Shown: positions 52,407-60,968 of the stretch, piece by piece
How the letters are laid out: each line of letters begins with the position of its first letter
How positions within the stretch are numbered: the first letter of the stretch is position 1
Origin: Pseudomonas maumuensis
GTDB taxonomy: Bacteria > Pseudomonadota > Gammaproteobacteria > Pseudomonadales > Pseudomonadaceae
Assembly: GCF_019139675.1 (NCBI RefSeq)
Contig: NZ_CP077077.1
Coordinates: forward strand, 3,720,001-3,784,000
DNA length: 64,000 nucleotides
Reading direction: 5' to 3'
Position numbers and translations under genes: made by a program
The notes under the pieces: model-generated
Told to the model about the DNA's origin: nothing
What the model saw: the letters and a program-made list of their open reading frames with translations, nothing else
The model's database searches: none

Positions 52407-52787
52407 ATGACCTTTCCTGACGGGCTACCCGACAACTGCCCGCTGCCAGCCGCTGTGAGCTGCTCCGGTATGATCTATATGGTTTCACTCAACAACCCCG
52501 TACATGAACAGGATTGCCTCTCGCAAGCGGAGCGTGGCCGGGCTATTGACGCAACCGGTGATAACGCCTGCATTCGCCATGGTTTGTCCGTGTTTCCCGA
52601 TTTTGCCAGCTGCAGCCATCAACAATCATTGTTCCCAAGACTTGGGAAGTACATCGCTATCGCCAGGCTCGACCCACGCCACGGAAAAATTCTGCAGACA
52701 CCGGCAAAGTGCAACCCTCTCCATATGACCTGGTGGCCATGCAAGGACGTCGAGCGCAACCTTCTGTTCTCGATGGCGGAGGTCTGA
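52407..52787 (+). CDS. small protein of unknown function, paired with DUF6575-like gene
   Basis: 126-residue soluble protein. Segments GLPDNCPLPAAVSCSG, SLNNPVHEQDCLSQAERGRAIDATGDNACIRHGLSVFPDF and IARLDPRHGKILQTPAKCNPLHMTWWP look like a conserved small family that I recognise only as uncharacterised. AAGGA lies 7 bases before the ATG. Its stop is 2 bases before the next start, so the two genes are a coupled pair. Codon usage is less GC-biased than the neighbours. A toxin/antitoxin- or defence-like pair is possible; nothing in the sequence proves it. Confidence 0.7.
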   Translation: MTFPDGLPDNCPLPAAVSCSGMIYMVSLNNPVHEQDCLSQAERGRAIDATGDNACIRHGLSVFPDFASCSHQQSLFPRLGKYIAIARLDPRHGKILQTPAKCNPLHMTWWPCKDVERNLLFSMAEV

Positions 52788-52789
52788 GC

Positions 52790-53923
52790 ATGCTGTGGCC
52801 CATTATCTCTAACCCCATCAGCCCCCAGCCCTTTGAGGCGCTGCATATCGCGGAGGTCCTTTACGAGTTCGACGGCCCCAAGATATTCACTACCGTGGGC
52901 TGCGATTCCCTCCTGCGTTTCTGGTACGAAAGCGCGGAAGACCGCGAAGAGAAGTTGATTCGCTATCTGGTTACCCCTACCAGCCCCTCGCTGATCCAAC
53001 AGTTGAAAGCTGGGCACAAAACTGTTCATGACCTGCTCAAACAGAGTTGGCTCTGGGTGGTCGATATGCACTACGACATGTCCCCCGCCATGGCCTGGAG
53101 CCTGGAAAGCCTGGATGACGTACCCCTGCAGTTCAAGCCAGAACCCCATGCCACTCTTTGCCCAGAGCACATGCCGCTGCTTTCCTATCGCCTCATAGGG
53201 CCGGGCCTGAGGGAAGGCGCCGTACCCGCCAGCGTGATTGCGCGAGCGGTCAACAGCCCGGCAAGCGCGCTCAAGAAAATCCTCGAAGTTGTCACGCAAA
53301 GCGTCTCCCAAGGCAGGCCGGAAGAAAGCTTCAGGAAATCATACGACCTGCCGGCAACGCGCTTTGCCTATAACAGTTTTGAAGTTTCGTTCAGCAGCCC
53401 CAGCTCCGATCAACTGGATCTGCAGACCTCTCCCATAGATGCCTACGCCCAAAGCGCACGCGTGCTCGAGTCGGGGTTGAACTGGCTTGTCGAGCGCTCA
53501 GGCAACGAGCCTGAGATTTCCATACTGGAAGCACTGAGGGACCTGACACCACCGACTCACGGCCAGGTGGAGTCTGCCGAAATTCGCGGGCAGCTGATCA
53601 AGAACAGTCAAGTCATCCGTCTGAACCGCAACCACCGCAAGTTCATCAGTGAAACGCTAGCCCGGCACCTGACGCAAAAACATCAACTCATGAAGACCAG
53701 CGGTCAGATCCGTGAGTTGGATAAGGACAACCTGACTTTCATCCTCCGCGGCCGTCCCAACCACGAAACCGAACTCAAATGCGCGTTCAGTGACAGCCTG
53801 TACGATGATGTAGTCGAATGTTTTGCCAGCGAGGTAACGATCAACGTCACCGGTAGGCTCAAGCCAACTAAGTCAGTGCTTGAAATCAGCGATATCGAAG
53901 CCAGTCCGGATGATCAGCCTTGA
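52790..53923 (+). CDS. DUF6575-like protein of unknown function
   Basis: 377-residue soluble protein. The opening MLWPIISNPISPQPFEALHIAEVLYEFDGPKIFTTVG followed by LLRFWYESAEDREEKLIRYLVTPTSPSLIQQLKAG and HDLLKQSWLWVVDM fits the DUF6575 pattern as I recall it; the C-terminal half (RGQLIKNSQVIRLNRNHRKFISETLARHLTQ, IRELDKDNLTFILRGRP) has no family I know. GGAGG lies 8 bases before the ATG at 52790. It belongs to the two-gene unit with the preceding small protein and sits just upstream of a truncated type I restriction gene, a setting common to defence islands. Confidence 0.75.
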   Translation: MLWPIISNPISPQPFEALHIAEVLYEFDGPKIFTTVGCDSLLRFWYESAEDREEKLIRYLVTPTSPSLIQQLKAGHKTVHDLLKQSWLWVVDMHYDMSPAMAWSLESLDDVPLQFKPEPHATLCPEHMPLLSYRLIGPGLREGAVPASVIARAVNSPASALKKILEVVTQSVSQGRPEESFRKSYDLPATRFAYNSFEVSFSSPSSDQLDLQTSPIDAYAQSARVLESGLNWLVERSGNEPEISILEALRDLTPPTHGQVESAEIRGQLIKNSQVIRLNRNHRKFISETLARHLTQKHQLMKTSGQIRELDKDNLTFILRGRPNHETELKCAFSDSLYDDVVECFASEVTINVTGRLKPTKSVLEISDIEASPDDQP

Positions 53924-53928
53924 AATAG

Positions 53929-54438
53929 TACGAGACTGGTTGTTTCGCCTCACGCGTCTACGATGGTGTTATCACCCAGAAGGTAAGGGAGCAATTCGGC
54001 CTGCTGACTCGCAAGGCTGCATCTCAGTTTCTGAATGACCAAATCAATGATCGTTTAAAGTCAGCCATGAGCGGTGTTTCTTACCCAACCCCGGCGGAGA
54101 AGCTCGTAACAGAAACGCAGAGCGAGCCCTCCGATAGCGCAGAGGATCGCATTCAAACCACGATGGATGAGTTGGAAGGGTTCCACATTGTAAAAGCCAT
54201 TGTTCGCACCACGGTGGACGCCAAGCGCGTCATCCACAGAGACACGCAAAGTTATTTCGGAATCCTGCTTGACGACAACAACCGAAAACCGATTACTCGG
54301 CTCCACTTCAACCGCTCACAAAAATACATCGGTATTTTCGACAAAGATAAGAATGAGACACGCCACCCCATTAGTTCTTTGGACGACATCTACGAGTTCG
54401 CTGACCAATTAAGGGACACCGTGGGTTACTACGAGTAA
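53929..54438 (+). pseudogene. C-terminal fragment of a type I restriction endonuclease (HsdR-N2-like)
   Basis: The open frame following an in-frame TAG at 53926 reads YDGVITQKVREQFGLLTRKAASQFLNDQINDRLKSAM, DELEGFHIVKAIVRTTVDAKRVIHRDTQSYFGILLDDNNRKPITRLHFN and RHPISSLDDIYEFADQLRDTVGYYE. This matches the C-terminal half of the ~350-residue PF13588-type restriction endonucleases (RDTQSYFGILLDDNNRK is a strong signature). The N-terminal nuclease domain is missing. A 123-residue piece could still be translated from the ATG at 54067. No methylase or specificity genes are present. Confidence 0.8.
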
Positions 54439-54499
54439 AGGAAAGACGCCCTTGCCTCTGGCGTGTACCCAAGGCGAAGGCAACCACACTTGCTCACTA

Positions 54500-56296
54500 T
54501 CAACTGCACTTCGCCCGATCCCGCACCGGACACTGCGCCCGGTGCAGGTTCAACGCCGTATTGATGATGCCGATATGGCTGAACGCCTGCGGAAAATTCC
54601 CCAGCATCCGTTTGCCCACCGGGTCGTACTGCTCGGCGAGCAATCCCACGTCATTGCACAAGGCCGTGAGCCGCTCATAAAGCGCCTGCGCCTCCTCCTG
54701 CCGACCTAGCAGCACGTAGACATCCGCCAACCAGAACGAACACACCAGGAACGTTCCCTCCCCTGGCGTCAGGCCGTCGCTGCAACTGTCGCTGTCGTAG
54801 CGCAGCAGCAGGCCGTTGCGCAGCAGGCGGGTTTCGATCTGTTCGAGAGTGCGCAGGAAACGTGGATCGTCGGCCGGCAGAAAGCCGGTCAGGGCGATCT
54901 GCAGCAGGCTCGCGTCCAGCTCGGTCGAACCGTAGGCCTGGACGAAGTGACGACCGTCGGCATCCAGCCCTCGGCGGCAGACCTCGTCACGGATTTGGTC
55001 CGCCACCTGGCGGTAATGTCGCCCCCGTTCACGCCCTTCCTCGGTGGTGTCGGCCAGGCTCGCCGATCGATCGAAGGCAACCCAGGCCATCACCTTGGAA
55101 TGCACGAAGTGCTGGCGACCGCCGCGCACCTCCCACAGCCCCTCGTCCGGCTCACGCCAGATGCTTTCGAGGTACGGCAGGATCGAGCGGGCGATGGCGG
55201 CGCTGCGCGGATGACGCGGCAGCCCGCCCTTGATGGCCTGGGTCATGGCGTCGGCCAGTTCGCCGTAGATATCCAGCTGCAACTGCTCGGACGCGGCATT
55301 GCCGACCCGCACTGGCTGCGAATGCTCGTAACCGGGCAGCCAGGGCAGGCTGAACTCCGGCAGGTCGCGCTCGCCCGCCAGCCCATACATGATCTGCATC
55401 TGCTCGGGGTTGCCCGCCACCGAGCGCAGCAGCCACTCGCGCCAGGCCTGGGCCTCGTCGAAATAGCCAAGGTTCATCAGCGCCAGCAAGGTCATGGTGG
55501 CGTCGCGCAACCAGCAATAGCGGTAGTCCCAGTTGCGCTCGCCACCGACGCGCTCGGGCAGCGAGGTGGTGACGGCGGCGACCATGCCCCCGGTGGGCGC
55601 GTAGGTCATGGCCTTGAGGGTCAGCAGCGAACGGCGTACCCGCTCGGTGTATGGGCCGACGTCGGGGCAGCGGGCGGCGAAGGCCTGCCATTGGTCGATG
55701 GTCTGCTCGAGGTCGTGGTCGACATCGCAACCGGGCTGCACAGGCAGGTGCGAGGGCTGGTGGCAGAGACTGAACACCTGGCGCTCACCGGCGCGCACGC
55801 GAAACCGGGCAACGCTGTGATGGTCTCGGCCATGGGTCTCGGTACTGCTGCGCAGGATCAGGCGATCGGGGCCGGCAACCGCGCTCAGGGTCAGCGGGTC
55901 GAGCTTCTCCACCCAGGGCACGCTGCGGCCATAGTCGAAGCGCAGCACCAGGTCCATCTCGAACGCCGTCTCGCCAGCCAGGCCCTCGACAATGCGCAGC
56001 ACTGCGTTGGCCTCGCCGAGGGGCATGCAGTCGAGCACGCGGGCGCGGCCGCTGGCAGTGGTCCAGGTGGTTTCCAGTATCAGGGTGTCGTCGAGGTAGC
56101 GGCGCGCGCTGTGCTCGACCGGGTCGCTGGGGGCGATGCGCCAACGGCCGTTTTCCTCGTTGCCCAGCAACGCGGCGAACACCGCGGGGGCGTCGAAGCG
56201 TGGCAGGCACAGCCAGTCGAGGGCGCCGTCGCGGTTGATCAGGGCGGCGCTGCGGCAGTTGCCGATGAGGGCGTAGTCTTCGATCAGGGCAGGCAT
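54500..56296 (-). CDS. glycoside hydrolase family 15 (glucoamylase/trehalase-like)
   Basis: 598-residue protein with a bacterial GH15 layout: N-terminal beta-sandwich (IEDYALIGNCRSAALINRDGALDWLCLPRFDAPAVFAALLG) and an (alpha/alpha)6 barrel with ERVGGERNWDYRYCWLRDATMTLLALMNLGYFDEAQAW, the acid Glu region EPDEGLWEVRGGRQHFVHSKVMAWVA, and the base Glu in LTPGEGTFLVCSFWLADVYVLLG. Such enzymes cleave alpha-glucans or trehalose. Context with the glycogen/trehalose genes 4 kb on fits. No signal peptide, so it acts in the cytoplasm. It is divergent from the KAS III gene and convergent with the restriction fragment. Confidence 0.92.
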   Translation of the reverse strand: MPALIEDYALIGNCRSAALINRDGALDWLCLPRFDAPAVFAALLGNEENGRWRIAPSDPVEHSARRYLDDTLILETTWTTASGRARVLDCMPLGEANAVLRIVEGLAGETAFEMDLVLRFDYGRSVPWVEKLDPLTLSAVAGPDRLILRSSTETHGRDHHSVARFRVRAGERQVFSLCHQPSHLPVQPGCDVDHDLEQTIDQWQAFAARCPDVGPYTERVRRSLLTLKAMTYAPTGGMVAAVTTSLPERVGGERNWDYRYCWLRDATMTLLALMNLGYFDEAQAWREWLLRSVAGNPEQMQIMYGLAGERDLPEFSLPWLPGYEHSQPVRVGNAASEQLQLDIYGELADAMTQAIKGGLPRHPRSAAIARSILPYLESIWREPDEGLWEVRGGRQHFVHSKVMAWVAFDRSASLADTTEEGRERGRHYRQVADQIRDEVCRRGLDADGRHFVQAYGSTELDASLLQIALTGFLPADDPRFLRTLEQIETRLLRNGLLLRYDSDSCSDGLTPGEGTFLVCSFWLADVYVLLGRQEEAQALYERLTALCNDVGLLAEQYDPVGKRMLGNFPQAFSHIGIINTALNLHRAQCPVRDRAKCS

Positions 56297-56422
56297 CTCG
56301 AATCCTCAGGCGGTGGGCGTGAGTTTGGATGCCGAAGCGCGATTGCCGGTTCCGTTGAGATGCACCCGGCGCAGCTTATCGAGGTGCTTGAATCGATGCG
56401 CAGGAACATTGATCCACGGCAC

Positions 56423-56520
56423 TGATTCACTAATGCGCTGTGTTAGAAATACCGGGCCAGTGGTTGCTTATCAGGATGAATAAGCTTCTGCCCGTGCGCA
56501 ACCATTGCGCTGATTCACTA
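56423..56520 (+). promoter_or_regulatory. direct repeat in the KAS III promoter region
   Basis: TGATTCACTA occurs at 56423-56432 and again at 56511-56520, in the AT-richer segment directly before the KAS III ribosome site. Spacing of 88 bases (~8 helical turns) would allow looping; the binding protein is unknown. Confidence 0.3.
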
Positions 56521-56539
56521 CTTTCAACAAGGACGTTAT

Positions 56540-57589
56540 ATGAAGATTGTCGGTTTATCCGGAATACTGCCCTCACGCTGCGTCAGCAACCAGGACGTTA
56601 TCAACCTGGTGGAAGAACACTCCCGCAACACCTTCCAGGAAGACTTGCCGAAAACCCTGAAGACCATCGGCAAGTTGCTGGAAAAAAGCGGCAGCGACAC
56701 CCGCCATTGGCTGGCGGCTGACGAGACGCCGATGCAATTGATGGAAGCGGCGTTCGACGCGGCGCTGGCCCAGGCCAACATCAGCAAGGCCGACCTCGAC
56801 CTGCTGATCTACCCCAACGTCACCCGTGGCTTCATCGAGCCGGCCAACAGTACCTTCATCGCCAAGGCACTGGGCCTGAACTGCCGCAACTTCGACGTGG
56901 TCGACGCCTGCAACGGCTGGGTGACGGCCATGGACGTCATCAACAGCAAGATGCAAGCGGGTGAAATCCGCTACGCCGCCATCGTCAACATGGAGTTCGG
57001 CATGTCGGCGGGCGGCCCGGTGATGCCCAAGAACTTCTCGCTGCAGTCGCCGGCCGAACTGGCCTACAAGTTCCCGAGCTTTACCATCGGTGAAGCCGCC
57101 GTTGTCACCATCCTCAGTAACGAGGCAAAGGACAACTTCAAGTTCTCGTACATCAACCGACCCGACCTGAGTGACTTGTCGACGATCTCGTTGCCGGACT
57201 GGAAACTGTTCTGCAACGAGGCGGATATCGCCAAGATCGAACCCACCGGTGGCCAGTATCAATTCAACTCCTATGCCGCCGCCCTGCACGAAGATGGTCG
57301 CAACGAAGCGATAAAAGTCTTCAACCTGCAAAAACTCACAGCGGACGACGTGCATAAAGTGTTCATCCATACCGGCTCGCCGAAGATGTGGGAACATATT
57401 GGCCAGATGATCGGCGTCGATCACAAGTTGCATCACGTCGGGCACAAGACCGGCAACATCATTACCGCGTCGATTCCCTTCGGCATCTTTGATGCGATGA
57501 GCCGGGGCGAAGCCGAGCACGGTCAGTTCTGCATGGGCTGGGCGGGCAGTGGCGGGATGGTGTTCTCGGCCCTGTCGTTCACCTTGTAG
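56540..57589 (+). CDS. stand-alone beta-ketoacyl-ACP synthase III-like enzyme
   Basis: 349-residue thiolase-fold condensing enzyme. The nucleophilic Cys lies in NFDVVDACNGWVTAMDVINSKMQAGE; His is probably in KVFIHTGSPKMWEHIG and Asn in HVGHKTGNIITASIPFGIFDA, giving the Cys-His-Asn triad of FabH-like proteins. The ending GQFCMGWAGSGGMVFSALSFTL is typical. The first ~60 residues (INLVEEHSRNTFQEDLPKTLKTIGKLLEKSGSDTRHWLA) are longer than FabH's. No acyl carrier protein or fab genes adjoin it, so a specialised acyl transfer (PqsD- or DarB-like, or long-chain condensation) is more likely than housekeeping. AAGGA lies 10 bases before the ATG. Confidence 0.9.
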   Translation: MKIVGLSGILPSRCVSNQDVINLVEEHSRNTFQEDLPKTLKTIGKLLEKSGSDTRHWLAADETPMQLMEAAFDAALAQANISKADLDLLIYPNVTRGFIEPANSTFIAKALGLNCRNFDVVDACNGWVTAMDVINSKMQAGEIRYAAIVNMEFGMSAGGPVMPKNFSLQSPAELAYKFPSFTIGEAAVVTILSNEAKDNFKFSYINRPDLSDLSTISLPDWKLFCNEADIAKIEPTGGQYQFNSYAAALHEDGRNEAIKVFNLQKLTADDVHKVFIHTGSPKMWEHIGQMIGVDHKLHHVGHKTGNIITASIPFGIFDAMSRGEAEHGQFCMGWAGSGGMVFSALSFTL

Positions 57590-57602
57590 GGCACACCTGC
57601 GC

Positions 57603-57625
57603 ACCTACCGCCAACGGCGGTAGGT
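57603..57625. terminator. bidirectional terminator-like hairpin between KAS III and zwf
   Basis: Perfect 10-bp stem ACCTACCGCC / GGCGGTAGGT with a 3-base loop, 13 bases after the KAS III stop and 11 bases beyond the convergent zwf stop. Confidence 0.7.
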
Positions 57626-57635
57626 CGCCGCAAGC

Positions 57636-59129
57636 TCACCCCAGCGTATGCCACTCGCGCTTGTCCCGCGCCAGCAGCTCGTCGCCGGCCTCGGGGCCAT
57701 CCTCTCCCGCCGCATACTCATGCACCTCGCCACCCTCGGCCGCCCAGGCATCGAGGAACGGCTGCACGGCACGCCAACCGTTCTCGATATTGTCGGCGCG
57801 CTGGAACAAGGTCTGGTCACCGGTAAGGCAGTCGTAGATCAACGTCTCGTAGCCGGTCGCCGGGGTCATCTTGAAGAAGTCCTTGTAGGCGAAACCCAGC
57901 TCGACGTTCTCCATCACCAGCTCCGGCCCCGGGCGCTTGGCCTGCAGGTCGAACCACATGCCTTCGTTGGGCTGGATCTGGATCTTCAGGTAGTTGGGCT
58001 TGGGCCGCTCCAGTTCGCTTTCGCGGAACTGCGCGTAGGGCGCCGGCTTGAAGCAGATGGCGATCTCGGTGTCGCGCACGCTCATGCGCTTGCCGGTGCG
58101 CAGGTAGAACGGCACCCCCGCCCAGCGCCAGTTGTCGATCATCACCTTGAGGGCGACATAGGTCTCGGTCTGGCTGTGCGGGGCGACATTGGCCTCCTCG
58201 CGGTAGCCGGGCAGCTTCTTGCGGCCCTGCTTGCCGGCGCTGTACTGGCCACGCACGGAATTGCGCAGGGCCATCTTCTGCGACCAGGGGCGAATGGCGC
58301 CGATCACCTTGGCCTTTTCACCGCGCACCGCATCGGCGCCGAAGGCCGCCGGCGGCTCCATGGCGACCATCGCCAGCAGCTGGAACAGGTGGTTGGGCAC
58401 CATGTCGCGCAGGGCGCCGGTGTTGTCGTAGAACGCCCCGCGCGTCTCGACGCCGACGGTTTCGGCGGCGGTGATCTGCACGTGGTCGATGTAATGATTG
58501 TTCCAGAACGATTCGAACAGGCCGTTGGAGAAACGGCTGACCAGGATGTTCTGCACGGTTTCCTTGCCCAGGTAATGGTCGATGCGATAGATCTGCCGCT
58601 CGTTCATCACCTTGAGCAGGCGGGCGTTGAGCGCCTCGGCGCTGGCCAGGTCAGTGCCGAAGGGTTTCTCCACCACCACCCGACGAAAGCCGCCGCCCGA
58701 CTCGTCGAGCAGGCCGGCGTCGCCCAGGCGCTGGGCCACCTCGGGGAAGAAGCGTGGCGAGGTGGCCAGGTAGAAGATGGCATTGCCGTGGCTGGTCTTG
58801 TCGATACGCCGCGCCAGGGCCTGGTAGGTCTGGGGATCGAGGAAATCGCCAGTCTGGTAGTCCAGGCGCTTGGCCAGGCGTGCCCACAGTTTCTCGTCCA
58901 GGCACTTGCCGACTTCGCGCTCGGCCATGAAGGCATGCAGGCGCTCGGCGAACTCGGCAGCCGTGGCGGCGTTGTGGTCGACCCCGACGATACGCAGGTT
59001 GCGGTCGAGCAGGCCGTCACGGCTGAGGTTGTACAGCGCCGGCATCAGCAGGCGCTTGACCAGGTCGCCGTTGGCGCCGAACAGGAACAAGGTGCATGGC
59101 GGCGCCGCGGGGATGGTCGGTTTAGTCAT
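57636..59129 (-). CDS. zwf: glucose-6-phosphate 1-dehydrogenase
   Basis: 497-residue dehydrogenase opening the Entner-Doudoroff/pentose phosphate route. NADP-binding Rossmann start TLFLFGANGDLVKRLLMPALYNLSRDGLL; active-site signature IYRIDHYLGKETVQNILVSRFSNGLFE with catalytic His/Asp; C-terminal substrate domain LKIQIQPNEGMWFDLQAKRPG and GYETLIYDCLTGDQTLFQRADNIENGW. Length is normal for Pseudomonas Zwf. Its ATG directly follows the gnd stop (adjacent, no gap), so the two are one transcript. Pseudomonads often have several zwf paralogs; here the operon with a decarboxylating gnd suggests the pentose phosphate version. Confidence 0.96.
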   Translation of the reverse strand: MTKPTIPAAPPCTLFLFGANGDLVKRLLMPALYNLSRDGLLDRNLRIVGVDHNAATAAEFAERLHAFMAEREVGKCLDEKLWARLAKRLDYQTGDFLDPQTYQALARRIDKTSHGNAIFYLATSPRFFPEVAQRLGDAGLLDESGGGFRRVVVEKPFGTDLASAEALNARLLKVMNERQIYRIDHYLGKETVQNILVSRFSNGLFESFWNNHYIDHVQITAAETVGVETRGAFYDNTGALRDMVPNHLFQLLAMVAMEPPAAFGADAVRGEKAKVIGAIRPWSQKMALRNSVRGQYSAGKQGRKKLPGYREEANVAPHSQTETYVALKVMIDNWRWAGVPFYLRTGKRMSVRDTEIAICFKPAPYAQFRESELERPKPNYLKIQIQPNEGMWFDLQAKRPGPELVMENVELGFAYKDFFKMTPATGYETLIYDCLTGDQTLFQRADNIENGWRAVQPFLDAWAAEGGEVHEYAAGEDGPEAGDELLARDKREWHTLG

Positions 59130-60113
59130 TTAGTCCTTCTTTTTCTCGACGTGGCCGCCGAAGCCCAGGCGCATGGCGGAGAGGATCTTGTCACCGTAGG
59201 TGCCCTGCTGCTGGCGCGAGCGGAAACGGGCGAACAGCGCGCTGGACAGCACCGGCACCGGCACGGCCTGTTCGACGGCGGCGTCGATGGTCCAGCGCCC
59301 TTCGCCGCTGTCGGACACCGAGCCGCTGAATTCGGTCAGTTGCGGGTCGGCGACCAGCGCGTCGGCGGTCAGGTCCAGCAGCCAGGAAGTGACCACGCTG
59401 CCACGCCGCCATACTTCGGCGATCTCGGCCACATTGAGGTCGAAGCGCTGCTCTTCCGGCAACTCCGGGCCACCCTTGCTGCGCAGCAGGTCGAAGCCTT
59501 CGGCGTAGGCCTGCATCAGGCCGTACTCGATGCCGTTGTGCACCATCTTCACGTAGTGACCGGCGCCGGGCGGGCCGGCGTGGATGTAGCCATGCTCGGC
59601 GCGCTCGTGCTCGCCGCTGCGGCCCTGGGTGCGCGGAATGTCGCCGACGCCTGGGGCAAGGGCCTTGAACAACGGTTCCAGGCGCTCGAACACCGCCTTC
59701 TCGCCGCCGATCATCATGCAGTAGCCACGGTCCAGGCCCCACACGCCGCCGGAGGTGCCGACGTCGAGGTAGTGCAGGCCACGCTTGCCCAGCTCGGCGG
59801 CGCGGCGCACATCGTCCTTGTAGAAGGTGTTGCCACCATCGATGATGGCGTCGCCCGGCTCGAGCAGGTCGGCCAGTTGCGCGATGGTCTGCTCGGTGAT
59901 TTCGCCGGCGGGCAGCATGACCCACACCGCGCGCGGCGCCTTGAGTTTCTGCACCAGCGCCCCGAGGTCGTGGGCGCCGACGGCCCCCTCGCCTTCCAGG
60001 GTGGTGATGGCTTCGCGGTTGCGATCGTGGACCACAGTGCTGTGACCTGCGCGCATCAGGCGCCTTGCGATATTGCCGCCCATGCGGCCAAGCCCGATGA
60101 TTCCCAGTTGCAT
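59130..60113 (-). CDS. gnd: 6-phosphogluconate dehydrogenase, decarboxylating (short YqeC-type)
   Basis: 327-residue enzyme of the shorter NAD+-preferring 6-phosphogluconate dehydrogenase class (about 300-330 residues, not the ~470-residue NADP type). Rossmann start [32 protein letters not shown]; substrate motif [21 protein letters not shown]; catalytic-Lys region [27 protein letters not shown]-terminal helical domain [18 protein letters not shown]. The ATG at 60113, with GGGAG upstream, is well inside a longer open frame starting at 60209. Co-transcribed with zwf, forming the oxidative pentose phosphate branch. Confidence 0.95.
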   Translation of the reverse strand: MQLGIIGLGRMGGNIARRLMRAGHSTVVHDRNREAITTLEGEGAVGAHDLGALVQKLKAPRAVWVMLPAGEITEQTIAQLADLLEPGDAIIDGGNTFYKDDVRRAAELGKRGLHYLDVGTSGGVWGLDRGYCMMIGGEKAVFERLEPLFKALAPGVGDIPRTQGRSGEHERAEHGYIHAGPPGAGHYVKMVHNGIEYGLMQAYAEGFDLLRSKGGPELPEEQRFDLNVAEIAEVWRRGSVVTSWLLDLTADALVADPQLTEFSGSVSDSGEGRWTIDAAVEQAVPVPVLSSALFARFRSRQQQGTYGDKILSAMRLGFGGHVEKKKD

Positions 60114-60310
60114 GTGCCGACGCTCCCGTTGGTTTTGCTTTACAACAATTGAAGATTTCAGATTAGTCCAGCGTTCTGGCGTAGGGTTCACCGACGAACG
60201 GGGCGACAACGATAAACAAAAAAGTTCCCAAGGGCCTGCAAAGAATTCAGAATGCGCGCCGCGTGAAGCGTCTACGCTTCAAAATGTCACCAGCCATGCG
60301 AGGTGTGCCC

Positions 60311-60478
60311 ATGGGAACCCTGATGCCTGCCACTCCCACCCAGACCCTCTATGTCACCGTGCGCCGCGACGAGCTGCGCCAGTTGAAGGATGAGCGCGAT
60401 CACCTGCGCCAGCAGGTCGCCCAGCTGAACCTGCTGCTCGAACAGGCCCGTGTGCAAGGCAAGGCCGCCGGCCTCTGA
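60311..60478 (+). CDS. small coiled-coil protein of unknown function
   Basis: 55-residue protein from the ATG at 60311 (GAGGT upstream), or 71 residues from an ATG at 60263. The C-terminal 35 residues (RRDELRQLKDERDHLRQQVAQLNLLLEQARVQG) form a textbook coiled coil. No signal peptide or known domain. Similar short coiled-coil proteins lie near glycogen genes in pseudomonads, but I cannot name a family. A hairpin follows the stop. Confidence 0.6.
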   Translation: MGTLMPATPTQTLYVTVRRDELRQLKDERDHLRQQVAQLNLLLEQARVQGKAAGL

Positions 60479-60968
60479 TTCACCGCCCCTCTGCGTGGGA
60501 GCTGCCAGGCTCCCACCTCGTCACAGCTTCCCTTCCTGATTGCGTTGTGCCGCGTCTGTCGCCAATCCGCTGCGCCTACGCTGGCTAGCCTCATATTTTG
60601 CAACAACTCGCCAACGTTTGCGCGGGTAAACCGTCGCGACAAAAATGACCAACGGGTCACTTTCATGCCGCTTCGTCTCCTACACTCCAGATTCGGCCCG
60701 CGTTTTGCTCGGAAAAAGTGACGTAAAAAAGTCGAACTTTCCAAAACACGGGCAGGTCAGGACTTAAGTAGGGCCGACGCAAAAGGACTGCCTCACGCCA
60801 GGCCCGCACACCCCAACCAGTCCATACGTCTTTCGGCGGGAATGCCGAGCGTGCCGTGCCTGCGCGCACGAATCTGGGGCAAGGAACGCACTACGAAGAT
60901 GCAACAACGATCAGAGAGCAGAACCACGAGCCAACGCCAAGCAAACAGAACAAGGGACGGAGAGAAGT
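60479..60968. other. intergenic leader region upstream of glgA
   Basis: 490 bases without a supported gene. It contains the hairpin at 60495-60516 and a long presumed 5' leader with several GGA triplets (for example AAGGACT, AAGGAAC, GGGACGGAG just before the start). GGA-rich leaders can be RsmA/CsrA targets, which often control glycogen genes; this is only suggestive here. Confidence 0.5.
60495..60516 (+). terminator. short terminator-like hairpin
   Basis: GTGGGAGC / GCTCCCAC with a 6-base loop follows the small coiled-coil gene by 17 bases. It resembles half of the REP-type repeats in this genome. Confidence 0.5.

Noticed and set aside
57648..60152. 834-codon plus-strand open frame opposite zwf and gnd
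   Set aside because: Antisense shadow of two clear housekeeping genes.
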